A stretch of DNA of 50,923 nt, taken from contig NZ_DASTAT010000008.1 of NCBI RefSeq assembly GCF_035712445.1, positions 1 to 50,923 on the forward strand, written 5' to 3'. This document shows positions 7,388 through 17,200 of the stretch, piece by piece (the stretch's first letter is position 1; each line of letters begins with the position of its first letter). Below the pieces are notes generated by a model. It was not told where the DNA came from. It saw only the letters and a list, made by a program, of their open reading frames with translations, and searched no databases. The stretch is from Oligoflexus sp. (GTDB lineage: Bacteria > Bdellovibrionota_B > Oligoflexia > Oligoflexales > Oligoflexaceae). A program made the translations under genes and the position numbers.

Positions 7388-10300
7388 ATGGTCCCGAAGA
7401 ACCTGGTTTTCGTGAGGCGTACTGTGAGCACATGGCCTTTCAAAAAAGTGAAGCTCCAAACTCCGGTGGAACGTTTGGTCTGCAGTGTTCCTTTGCCCCG
7501 TGGATGGCAAGGCGGCAGTCAAGGAACAGGGGAGCCCCGATGGGAAGCCGCCCTGATCCGCATGACGGAAAATTGGGATGCCGCGCGCTTCGAAAAGAAA
7601 ATGCAGGCGGTGCTGGAACTCTTCCCGCTTCTGCGCGCTTCCTTAAGCCCGGAAGGCAAGGCCCTCGCGATTCGGGAAACCCAAAAAGTCCACTGGCGTC
7701 TGCTTGATCAGGCCGATCTCCTGGAGCAGGTGCTTCACAAAGGCTGGAATGAAGAGGTCAACGCGCTGATCCGCATCGATAGAGCACAGGGTCAACTGTG
7801 GGAAGCCCTGGTGGCCGTCACGGATGAAGGCGGATTTTTAGTCTGCCTCGCAGCGCATACATCCATCGCCGATGCCGGCATGCTGCATGCGGCGCTGGCT
7901 CATCTTGAATTGCAGTTTAAGATGCTGGCCCCCTCGCCCACGCAGCGCGAGATCATGGCTCGCGAACGACTCGATATTCTGCAAAAAACGGCCTGGGCCA
8001 ATGCTCAGAAAATGTCCGAGTCCCATGCTCCTCAGCTGCCTCCGAGTCTTCCCAGGAAGGCCCATGAGCCTGGAAAAAGCGGCAGCTGCTCTTTCCGTCT
8101 GCCGGCTCACTCCTGGCAAAAAATGAGCGATCACGCCCGCAGTCTTGGTCTGCCTTCCTTTACGGTGGCGGCGATTTTGATGCGTGCGGCTTTGCAGAGA
8201 CTCTTCCCCGACGATATAGGTCCCATTCTTTTCAAAAACAGCCTCCGCTTCCCCAAAACCCCGCATGTGACATCCAGCAGCGGTTGGGAGGCCCTTCAAG
8301 TCGCCTGCAGCCTAGACAATAATTTTACCGACTTCCTGCGCGCCGGTGAGCAGGCGGCTTGGGTGCCCATGCCGCATCCTTCCGATCAAAAATGGGCCGC
8401 TGGACTTTGGGTGGGTGTGGGGCTTTTGCCTGCATCCAGCGAAGCGCAGCAGCTCCGCATTCTGAGCAGTGATGCCGGTCCTACCGATCTTCTGTGGCTT
8501 TGCCCCGATGGAGATGGCGAAACGTTCCTGACCTGGAGCGATGGCGTCTGGGATTCTGAAGTTCCGCTCAGCCTCGCTGCGCTACTCAAAGAACTCGCGG
8601 AAATGTGGAGCGAGTCGGTGGAACAGCCGCTGAAGGCCTTGCCTACCGAACATATCATTCTGCCCCTTTGGCAAAGGTGGAACAGCACATACCAGGCCTG
8701 GCCTTTGGAACAAACCATTCCCCAGCTGCTTGCCCCTTCGCTGCAAAAAGCCGGCGACGCGATTGCGATTCGCAGCCGCTCGGGTGATCTTAGCTATCGA
8801 CAGCTTGATATGCAGTCGAAACAGCTCGCGCTTTGGCTTCAAAGCCAAGGTCTTGGTCCCGGGGATCTGGTCGGAATCGCTCTTTCCCGCACGCCGGCGA
8901 TGCTCGTGGCCCTGCTCGGAGTTCTGCGCGCCGGTGTCGGCTATGTGCCACTCGACCCAGAGTTTCCAGCCGATCGCCTGCAATTCATGATGAAAGACTC
9001 CAAAATCAAAGGAGCCTTCTGTGAAGAAAGCATGCGGCCTCTGATCGAGACCACCTGCAGCGCGTGGGTCTGGAATGAAGTGCAAAGAAAATTGCCGGAG
9101 CATATGGCTGATCAATGGCAGGACCCCGGTCATGATCCTTCGTCGATCGCCTATGTGATTTATACCTCAGGATCCACGGGACAGCCCAAAGGCGTGCTGC
9201 TCGGTCATCGTTCGGTCGTGAACTTCCTTCTCTCCATGCAGGAAGCTCCAGGGCTCAGCAGCTCGGACCACGTCCTGGCCGTCACGACTCTTTCGTTTGA
9301 TATTGCCGTTCTGGAGCTCCTGCTCCCGCTCCTCTGCGGCGCGAGTCTCTATCTCGTCAGCGCCGAGGAAGGCAAGGACGGCAATCTTCTGAGGCACCTT
9401 GTGGAAGAGGAAGGCATCACCTGCATCCAGGCCACGCCTTCAAAACTCCGGCTCCTCTTGGACGCAGGCTGGAAAGGCTCGAAAATCCGCAAAGCTCTTT
9501 GTGGAGGGGAACCCTTCCCGCTCGATATCGCGCGACGCCTTCTGCCGATCGTGGACGAAGTCTGGAACATGTATGGTCCGACGGAAACCACAGTGTGGAG
9601 CACCATCCATCGCATTCAGAAAGCTGACGGCCTTATTCCGATCGGACGGCCGATCGCCAACACAGCCATTTATATTCTGGATGAAGAACTCGCGCCCGTC
9701 CTGCCTGGTGAGAAAGGTGAAATTTTCATCGGCGGTTCAGGCCTTTCTCTGGGCTATATGGGCCGTAACGATCTGACGGCCGAACGCTTTCAGATGATTC
9801 CGTCCGTCTCTGCTTTGGCCTATAAAACAGGGGATTCGGGCCGCTTCCTTTGGAACGGTGAGCTCGAAATCTTTGGCCGGCTCGATCATCAGGTGAAGCT
9901 GCGCGGCTATCGTCTGGAACTCGGTGAAGTCGAAGCCGTGATCGCCAGCATGCCGGGCGTCGAGCAGTGTCTCACAGCTGTGAAGGACTTTGGTCCGGAT
10001 GATCCGCGGCTTGTGGCTTATGTGGTTGCAACGGCGGCCTTTGATGAACGGCAGATTCGTCAGCTGGTCAAGGATAAACTGCCGAACTATATGCTGCCGG
10101 CGCATTATGTTGTGCTAGCAAAGATGCCGCTTCTTCCGAATGGAAAAACGGATCGGAAGCAGCTGCCACATCCTTTGGAACAGCGCGACACGCAAAAGCC
10201 TGCAGCGCCCGAAGTGAAGGCCGCAGCCGAGCCAGCGCCTGTGGTCGCGACCCAGGCTCCCGAACCAACGCCCGTGGTGAAGAAAAATCCCGACTCACTT

Positions 10301-13300
10301 CCCACGCAGGCGACAGCCCCGATGCCCATCACACCCTCGCAGGCCCGGATGCTCTTCGTCGAGGATTTTTATCCCGACACGACCGTCCATAACCTTGTGA
10401 GCGCCTGGCAGATTCAGGGGGCCATGGATTTCCAGGCCTTCCGCCGCGCTATCGAAGCTTTGATCATTGAACAGGAAAGCCTGCGCATGGCAGCCGTTCC
10501 CACCGATGATGGCTATGCCCTTCAGCTCAGCCCGCCCTTTGCACCCGAACTCCGCATTCATGGACGGGAGAAACCCAATATGAGTCTGGACGAGGTCAAG
10601 GCCGCGATCATCGATCTTTCCCGCGAAAAACTCGATCCTACCCAGGTTCCGAATTTCCGCATGGGGCTTTTCCGTCTGAACACCGATTCGAGCGTGTTCT
10701 TCCTGATCACCCATCACATATTCTGGGATGGTTTTTCCTACGGAGTTCTTTGGAAGAGCATTCAGCGCCTTTACAAGGAAGTCCTGGTCTCCGGCCGCGC
10801 CACGCCGCAGATCCCGGCTTTCAATTTCTCGCACTATGCCCGTCAGCGCCAGGCGGAGCTTGAAGCACCGCATATCCGCGAGGAGATGCAGTACTGGATG
10901 AACGTCTATCAGGACATTCCTGAGCCGCTGGAACTGGCCTACGACTTCAGCCGCCCGGCTCAGCTGAATCACAAAGCCTCCACGGCCTGGATCCCTTGGG
11001 ATCAGGCTCTGGATACCAAGCTTCAGCATATAGCCAAGACCCTGGGCTGCACGGTTTATCACGTGCTGCTCGCCGCCTACTACACCCTCCTCTATCGCGT
11101 GTCCGGACAGGGCGATCTTGTCATCGGAACTCCCGTGCATGGGCGCCAGCAGGTGGAAGTGTTCGAACTGCTCGGCAACTTTATCAATGTGGTGGCTCTG
11201 CGGCAGAAACTGGATCCTGCCATGAAGTTTGTGCAGCTGATCGAACGGGTCAAAGCCATGACTACCGAGGCCATGACGCACAGTGATCTGCCCTTTGAGA
11301 ATATCATCGCGGCTTTGAAACTGACGCGCGATCCGGGCCGTACACCGCTTTATAACAGCATGTTCTTCTATCAGGATCAATCCCTGCAGCGTGTTCAGTT
11401 CGGTTCCACCATCGTGGAGCATATGCGTCTGCCCAACACCACGGTCGATACGGATTTGATTCTGTGGGTCGAGCGCCATGCGCAGACTACCTATGCAGGT
11501 TTCAATTTCCGCCTCGACCTTTGGGAGCAGGGCACGATGGAAAGCCTGGCGCTGAGTTTCCGTCAGCTCCTCGATGCCCTCCTGGCGAATCCCGAGCAGG
11601 ATTTAACGCAGCCTCTTCTGGTCTCTCCAGCCCAGCAGGAGGATTTGATCCGTACCAGAAATCACAGCAGTCTGCCCTCGCCTTCGGAAAAGACGCTGCC
11701 GGAGATTCTGGAAAAAAGGGCCCGGATGTCTCCCGAGCAGGTTGTGGTCCGCGATCTGCATGGCGGAAGTCTGAACTGGGGTGAACTCGATAAACGCTCC
11801 CGGCAGCTGGCTCAGGTGCTCAGGCAAAAAGGTGTTCAGCCGGGCTCGGTCGTCGGCATCTGCCACAGCCGTAAACTCGATCTGATCGTCGGAATGCTGG
11901 CGACCCTGCGGGCCGGCGCCGCGTATCTGCCTTTGGATCCCAACTTCCCCGTCGATCGCCTGAATTATATGGTCGATGATGCGAAGACCAAACTGATTCT
12001 GACCGAATCGTCCTTGGTCGATCTTCTGCGCGCGACACCCGTGCCCTTCCTTTGCCTTGATAAGGATAAGACCAGCTGGAGCGCGCTCGATCCCGCTCTT
12101 GATCAAGGGCCGCTGCCGGCTCCAACCGATCTTGCGTATATCATCTATACCTCGGGCTCGACGGGCAAACCCAAGGGCGTTGAGATTCAGCATGGAGCCG
12201 TGGCCTGCTTTCTCCAGTCCTTCCATGCTGCCGTCGACATTCCCGAGGACCCAAAGACCCTGGCCATCACCACCATCTCGTTTGATATCTCGGTGCTCGA
12301 AATATTTGGAACTCTGGCCTGGGGTGGCTGCCTGACCCTTGTGGAACAGGATAAGGTCATGGATGGCCCGGCTTTGATCAAAGCCCTGGCCGATCATCGC
12401 ATCAATCTTCTCCAGGCCACGCCCGCGACCTGGCGCCTTTTGCTGGAATCCCGTTGGTTTGGTCAAAAGGAACTCACTGCGCTCTGCGGTGGCGAGGCTC
12501 TGCCGCGTGATCTGGCTCGTGAACTCATTCCGCGCACCCGCGTGCTTTGGAATGTCTATGGGCCAACCGAAGCCACAGTATGGGCTACCGCATCACGCAT
12601 CACCGATGCCGACGGGCCTATCACCATAGGCCGCGTGCTGCCGCAGTATGAAGCCTATATTCTGGACGATCAAAAACGTCCCTTGCCACCCGGCACGATC
12701 GGATCGCTTTACCTCGGTGGACCTGCTCTGGCGCGAGCCTATCGCAATCGTCCGGATCTGACCCAGGAAAAGTTTGTCGCACATCCCTTCCAGGCCAACG
12801 CTCGCGTCTATGATACCGGCGACCTCTGCCGCTATCGTGCCGACGGACAGATCGAATACATCAGCCGGAAGGATAACCAGATCAAGCTGCGCGGCTATCG
12901 CATCGAACTCGGTGAGATCGAGAACTCCATGACGAGCCTGCCTGAAATCAAGCAGGCCGTCGTCATCGTGCGTGAGGATCAACCCGGTGATCAACGCCTT
13001 GTCGCCTATGCAGTCCTGCAGAACGGCAAGGCCATGACGCTGCCTCTCCTTCTGCAGGCTTTGCGGCAGACTCTGCCGAACTACATGCTGCCGAATCATC
13101 TTGTGGTGCTGCCCCAGTTTCCTTTGACAGGCAGCGGTAAAATCGACAAAAAAGCCCTGCCGCCCCCTCGGGAGGAGAAAGAGCAGCCGGTCAGTGTCAA
13201 AGCCCATGCTGAAGCCGGTCTTCATCCGAGCGAAGAACGCATCGCTGCGATCTGGCGCGAGATGATAGGCATCAAAAAAGTTCGCCGTTCGGATAATTTC

Positions 13301-13474
13301 TTTGACCTTGGCGGCCATTCACTTTTGGCCTTGAAAGTTTTGCATCGCTGTCAGCAGGAACTGGGCGCAAGCTTCAAAGTTCGGGATCTTCTTCTGATGA
13401 ATCTCGCTCAGCTCGCCTCGCAGTTGCCGGCTGAAGTTCCCGCAGCCAATCGTATCGGAGGAGAACGGTCATGA
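7388..13474 (+). CDS. Nonribosomal peptide synthetase, C*-A-C-A-PCP
   Basis: The product is about 2028 residues. Domains in order: a degenerate condensation domain (about 25-430) with HTSIADA in place of HHxxxDG; adenylation A1 (about 440-930) with YTSGSTGQPKG, NMYGPTETT, GRLDHQVKLRGYR and the catalytic lysine in LPNGKTDRK; a 50-residue Pro/Ala-rich linker with no carrier domain; a second condensation domain (about 980-1410) with intact HHIFWDG; adenylation A2 (about 1435-1930) with YTSGSTGKPKG and GSGKIDKK; and a carrier (about 1945-2015) with FFDLGGHSLL, Ser near 1978. Hand-read specificity residues are DILQLGMVWK (A1) and DILQLGVVWK (A2), close to the published glycine code DILQLGLIWK. No epimerase, methyltransferase or thioesterase is present. 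The start is uncertain: ATG 7388 has a weak Shine-Dalgarno sequence and the in-frame TTG at 7358 is possible. The stop overlaps the next ATG. Confidence 0.9.
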   Translation: MVPKNLVFVRRTVSTWPFKKVKLQTPVERLVCSVPLPRGWQGGSQGTGEPRWEAALIRMTENWDAARFEKKMQAVLELFPLLRASLSPEGKALAIRETQKVHWRLLDQADLLEQVLHKGWNEEVNALIRIDRAQGQLWEALVAVTDEGGFLVCLAAHTSIADAGMLHAALAHLELQFKMLAPSPTQREIMARERLDILQKTAWANAQKMSESHAPQLPPSLPRKAHEPGKSGSCSFRLPAHSWQKMSDHARSLGLPSFTVAAILMRAALQRLFPDDIGPILFKNSLRFPKTPHVTSSSGWEALQVACSLDNNFTDFLRAGEQAAWVPMPHPSDQKWAAGLWVGVGLLPASSEAQQLRILSSDAGPTDLLWLCPDGDGETFLTWSDGVWDSEVPLSLAALLKELAEMWSESVEQPLKALPTEHIILPLWQRWNSTYQAWPLEQTIPQLLAPSLQKAGDAIAIRSRSGDLSYRQLDMQSKQLALWLQSQGLGPGDLVGIALSRTPAMLVALLGVLRAGVGYVPLDPEFPADRLQFMMKDSKIKGAFCEESMRPLIETTCSAWVWNEVQRKLPEHMADQWQDPGHDPSSIAYVIYTSGSTGQPKGVLLGHRSVVNFLLSMQEAPGLSSSDHVLAVTTLSFDIAVLELLLPLLCGASLYLVSAEEGKDGNLLRHLVEEEGITCIQATPSKLRLLLDAGWKGSKIRKALCGGEPFPLDIARRLLPIVDEVWNMYGPTETTVWSTIHRIQKADGLIPIGRPIANTAIYILDEELAPVLPGEKGEIFIGGSGLSLGYMGRNDLTAERFQMIPSVSALAYKTGDSGRFLWNGELEIFGRLDHQVKLRGYRLELGEVEAVIASMPGVEQCLTAVKDFGPDDPRLVAYVVATAAFDERQIRQLVKDKLPNYMLPAHYVVLAKMPLLPNGKTDRKQLPHPLEQRDTQKPAAPEVKAAAEPAPVVATQAPEPTPVVKKNPDSLPTQATAPMPITPSQARMLFVEDFYPDTTVHNLVSAWQIQGAMDFQAFRRAIEALIIEQESLRMAAVPTDDGYALQLSPPFAPELRIHGREKPNMSLDEVKAAIIDLSREKLDPTQVPNFRMGLFRLNTDSSVFFLITHHIFWDGFSYGVLWKSIQRLYKEVLVSGRATPQIPAFNFSHYARQRQAELEAPHIREEMQYWMNVYQDIPEPLELAYDFSRPAQLNHKASTAWIPWDQALDTKLQHIAKTLGCTVYHVLLAAYYTLLYRVSGQGDLVIGTPVHGRQQVEVFELLGNFINVVALRQKLDPAMKFVQLIERVKAMTTEAMTHSDLPFENIIAALKLTRDPGRTPLYNSMFFYQDQSLQRVQFGSTIVEHMRLPNTTVDTDLILWVERHAQTTYAGFNFRLDLWEQGTMESLALSFRQLLDALLANPEQDLTQPLLVSPAQQEDLIRTRNHSSLPSPSEKTLPEILEKRARMSPEQVVVRDLHGGSLNWGELDKRSRQLAQVLRQKGVQPGSVVGICHSRKLDLIVGMLATLRAGAAYLPLDPNFPVDRLNYMVDDAKTKLILTESSLVDLLRATPVPFLCLDKDKTSWSALDPALDQGPLPAPTDLAYIIYTSGSTGKPKGVEIQHGAVACFLQSFHAAVDIPEDPKTLAITTISFDISVLEIFGTLAWGGCLTLVEQDKVMDGPALIKALADHRINLLQATPATWRLLLESRWFGQKELTALCGGEALPRDLARELIPRTRVLWNVYGPTEATVWATASRITDADGPITIGRVLPQYEAYILDDQKRPLPPGTIGSLYLGGPALARAYRNRPDLTQEKFVAHPFQANARVYDTGDLCRYRADGQIEYISRKDNQIKLRGYRIELGEIENSMTSLPEIKQAVVIVREDQPGDQRLVAYAVLQNGKAMTLPLLLQALRQTLPNYMLPNHLVVLPQFPLTGSGKIDKKALPPPREEKEQPVSVKAHAEAGLHPSEERIAAIWREMIGIKKVRRSDNFFDLGGHSLLALKVLHRCQQELGASFKVRDLLLMNLAQLASQLPAEVPAANRIGGERS

Positions 13475-14268
13475 CCGCCCTACGAAGTCACCCCCTCTTT
13501 CTGAATTCGATGGATCAGCAGATTTTCGCGCTGCATTATCCTGCAGAAAACCGTGCACAGGAAACCATCATCATCTGTCCACCCGCTCCGCAGGAAATCA
13601 TGCGCTCCCAGGCAGCTCTGGGACAACTTGCGCGACGCCTTCAGGAAGACGGTTATCATGTGCTTCGCTTTGATTACAGCAGCACGGGTGATTCCGAGGG
13701 CAGCTCCGACTGCGTTTCGATGGACAGCTGGCTCCAGGACGTACTCAAAGTCTGCGTCTTTGCTGAGGAGCAATCTCCCGGCACGCGCATCTCGCTTCTG
13801 GGCCTGCGTCTGGGCGCAGCGTTGGCGATCCGCGCCAGTCAGCAGCGGAAGGTGCATCGCCTTGTCCTTTGGGATCCCATCGTCGATGGCATTCATTATC
13901 TGCGGGAAATGGAAGCCTCCCATGCGCGGATGTTTCAGCTGAATCCGATCGAGCCGCCCTTTCCTTCATGGCGCTATGGAAAGGAACAGTGCTGGGGCTT
14001 TCCATGGTCGGAATCCTGGCGTTCCCAAATCGCAGCCGTCAGTCCCGTTCTTCTGCTTCCAAAAGCCGATTCGCTGCATATCATACTGAGCGCCACGGAT
14101 CCTGTGGTTCGCGACGCCAGCCAGAACTGGCAAAAGCAGGGTGTAACGATCGACCTGCAGCATGTCGGCGAGCCCATGTTTTGGGGTGATGAACGCTATA
14201 TCAAGATTCGCGCCTTTCCTGCCGCTCATTTGCGGCGGATTCAGGCTCTCTGGGAGACAAACGAATGA
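13471..14268 (+). CDS. Alpha/beta-hydrolase, exosortase-associated hydrolase 2-like
   Basis: The 265-residue protein has an alpha/beta-hydrolase layout. There is an ICPPAPQEIMRSQ segment after strand 3 (about 35-47), an RFDYSSTGDSEG oxyanion/turn region (about 66-77), and a nucleophile elbow at about 111-115 that reads GLRLG, with Arg where GxSxG hydrolases have Ser. A WDP motif follows. From memory the ICPP segment and the GLRxGA elbow resemble the 'exosortase A system-associated hydrolase 2' group; an HMM search is needed. No signal peptide is present, so it is cytoplasmic. It overlaps the NRPS stop (ATGA at 13471-13474) and the next gene (ATGA at 14265-14268), which implies translational coupling. 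Its role in the pathway is unknown: an editing or release-type hydrolase, or a non-catalytic fold. Confidence 0.8.
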   Translation: MTALRSHPLFLNSMDQQIFALHYPAENRAQETIIICPPAPQEIMRSQAALGQLARRLQEDGYHVLRFDYSSTGDSEGSSDCVSMDSWLQDVLKVCVFAEEQSPGTRISLLGLRLGAALAIRASQQRKVHRLVLWDPIVDGIHYLREMEASHARMFQLNPIEPPFPSWRYGKEQCWGFPWSESWRSQIAAVSPVLLLPKADSLHIILSATDPVVRDASQNWQKQGVTIDLQHVGEPMFWGDERYIKIRAFPAAHLRRIQALWETNE

Positions 14269-17200
14269 GTAGAATCGCTCTGCGTTTTGGCAGACAAGAG
14301 CACCTGATCGGTGTCATCCATGAAGCGGAAAACCAGCCGCGTTCGGTGGGCGTTCTGCTCTGGAACACAGGCATATCCCATCGGATCGGCCCTTTCCGCG
14401 TTCATGTGGAACTGGCCGAAAAAATGGCTCAACTCGGCTTCACCGTCATTCGCTTTGACCTTTCGCGTCTTGGGGACAGCGATCTGGCTGAACACGACGC
14501 CTCGATCCAGGATATGTTCACGCGCGATATCCATGATGCCGCGCAGATATTGGAAGACCGCTACCAGATCAAGGACATGATCTCGATTGGAATCTGTTCA
14601 GGCGCGGTCGATGCCTGGTATCATGCGAGGCAGGATCCACGGATTCGCGGACTCGTGATGGTCGATAGCTTTGTCTATCCGACCTTCCGCCATGAGTTTC
14701 AATTTTTCCTGAAGCGGATCTTCAGTCCCAAACGCTGGAATCGCTATCTGACAAGGGCATTCCTGCCATGGGCGCAAACGAAGGCCCTGGCCCCGGCGAA
14801 TGATTTCCTCGATCCCAATTATCCCACGCAGGCGGATGCGGCCACGGATACTCAAAAACTGGTGGACCGCGGCACGGAAATGCTCGTGATCTATACCGGA
14901 GGATTTCATCCCTGGTACAGCTATAAAAATCAGTTTGCTGCCATGCTTAAGGGCGTGAACTTCAAAAAGAAGCTTCAGCTGGAATTCTGGCCTGACGTTG
15001 ATCATCTTTTTTCCCTGGTCGAGGATCGCAAGCGCTTCATGCGCCTTGTGCAGATCTGGATCCAGGAAAAATTCCTGCAACCGATCATGGCGCTCGACCA
15101 AAGCGAAGTGAAAGTCCAGCGAGATCCCGAGCTGGTGCCGATCCCCAGCACTGTCGAGTCGGAACCGACGGCTCAGCCTGAACCGCAGCCTCTTCTTCCC
15201 AGCCCCGAGCCGGTCATGGCTCAGCTTAACGCCGAAGACGAGGTCATGCAGACCCTTGTGCTCAAGACCATGAATGATCTTCTCTACCCAGCGTCCTTGC
15301 AGGTGGATGATAATTTCTTTGATTACGGTGGCAATTCCCTCCTCGCCATCAGAGTTTGCCAGGCCCTTGGCCAGGCTCTGGGTCGCCAGGTGCCGATTAC
15401 TCTTCTCTATATGCATCTGCGTCCGCGCGAACTCGCCGAGGCTCTCATGATGCAGAAAAATGAGCTGCCGCCTGTGCAAGAGGAAGCTCCGCCTGCGTCC
15501 GAGCCCTTGGCCAAGGACTCGCCTGCCATCACGAGTGATGCCATTGCCGTGATCGGCTATGCGTGCAAAGTCCCCGGGGCCCGCAATGTTCAGGAATTCT
15601 GGTCGATGATTCGCGAAGGCCGCGAAGGGCTTACGCACTTCAAAGCGGACGAGCTGGATGCATCACTGCCCGAGTCTCTCATCAGCCATCGCAATTATGT
15701 GGCATCACGCGGCGTCATAGATGGGGATCGCTTCGATCATGAGTTCTTCAGCATGAATCGCCGGGAAGCGATCTTCATGGATCCCCAGCAGCGCGTTCTG
15801 ATGGAAACGTGCTGGCAGGCTCTGGAAGATGCCGGCTGGGCCCACCGGCGGCAGACGGCCCGCATCGGAGTTTATGCGGGTGTCGGCAACACGAGCTATC
15901 AATCACGCAATCTCATGATGGGTCATGCCACGCCGCATTCCGAAGAGGAATTCTTCGCGCAGATGGGGAACGACAAGGACTATGTCGCGACCCATATCGC
16001 CTACTACCTGGATCTGAAGGGTCCGGCGGTTTCGGTGCACACCGCCTGCTCAACGTCTCTGGTCGCTGTGGTGGAAGGGATCAAAACTCTTCTGACCGAT
16101 GAAGCCGATCTTGTGCTGGCCGGGGCAGCATCTGTGAATGCGCCCATGCACAGCGGCCATCTTTATCAGGAAGGCGGCATCTTCAGTCGGGATGGACATT
16201 GCCGGCCCTTTGCCGCCGACGCCACCGGGACCCTTTTCTCGGACGGCAGCGCGGTGGTCGTCCTGAAACGCCTGGATAAAGCCCTGGCCGATGGTGATCC
16301 CATCCGTGCCGTGATCCATGGCTGGGCTTTGAATAATGATGGTCGCAATAAAAGCAGCTTCGCGGCCCCCAGCGTCGAAGGCCAATCCCAGGCCATAGCC
16401 AAGGCTTACGAAAGATCGGGCTGGTCGCCTCGCACCGTCTCTTATATGGAATGTCACGGCACCGCCACACCCATTGGCGATCCCATCGAGATCGAGGGCC
16501 TGCGGAAAGTTTTCCAAGTTCACACGCAGGATCAGCATTTCTGTGCGCTCGGTTCGGTAAAAGCCAACATCGGCCATCTGACAGCCGCCGCCGGCACCAT
16601 CGGTCTGATCAAGGCCGCGCTTGTGCTGGAAAAAGGTGAAATCCCTCCGGCGCTGCATGCCTATCCCTTGAATCCAGAACTCCGTTTGAATCAAAGTCCT
16701 TTCCATATTCCGAAGACCTTGCAGAGCTGGCCGCCGTCAGCACCGCGACGCGCGGGCGTCAGTTCCTTTGGAGTCGGCGGCACCAATTCCCATGTTCTTT
16801 TGGAAGCCGCACCGACTTCCCACGGGCAGGCGAAATCATTCGATGAACTCGATCCCTGGTTGACCCTCAGCTGGTCGGCGCGTGATCCTCAGACCGCACA
16901 AAGACTGCAGGAATCCCTGAGCGCATCGTGGAATGACGCCGCGGTCAGCGCCCATGACCTTTGCTATACGATGGGCCGTTTCCGCTCGCGTTTTCCTCAC
17001 AGGCAAAGCGTGACAGGCCGTGGTCCTCAGGACTGGCAGCTGGCCCTGACGCGCCTTAAAAAGAACGCCCAGTATTATCCGGAGAAAGCCCTTCCGCTGG
17101 TGCTGATGTTCCCGGGTCAAGGCAGTCAGTATACGAACATGGGTCATGACCTGGCTCAGGCATGGCCGCGCTTCAGGCTTCATTATGAAAAAGCGCTGAC

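Noticed and set aside
10295..11479. 394-codon open frame on the minus strand
   Set aside because: It is antisense to the second condensation domain of the NRPS, including the intact HHIFWDG motif.
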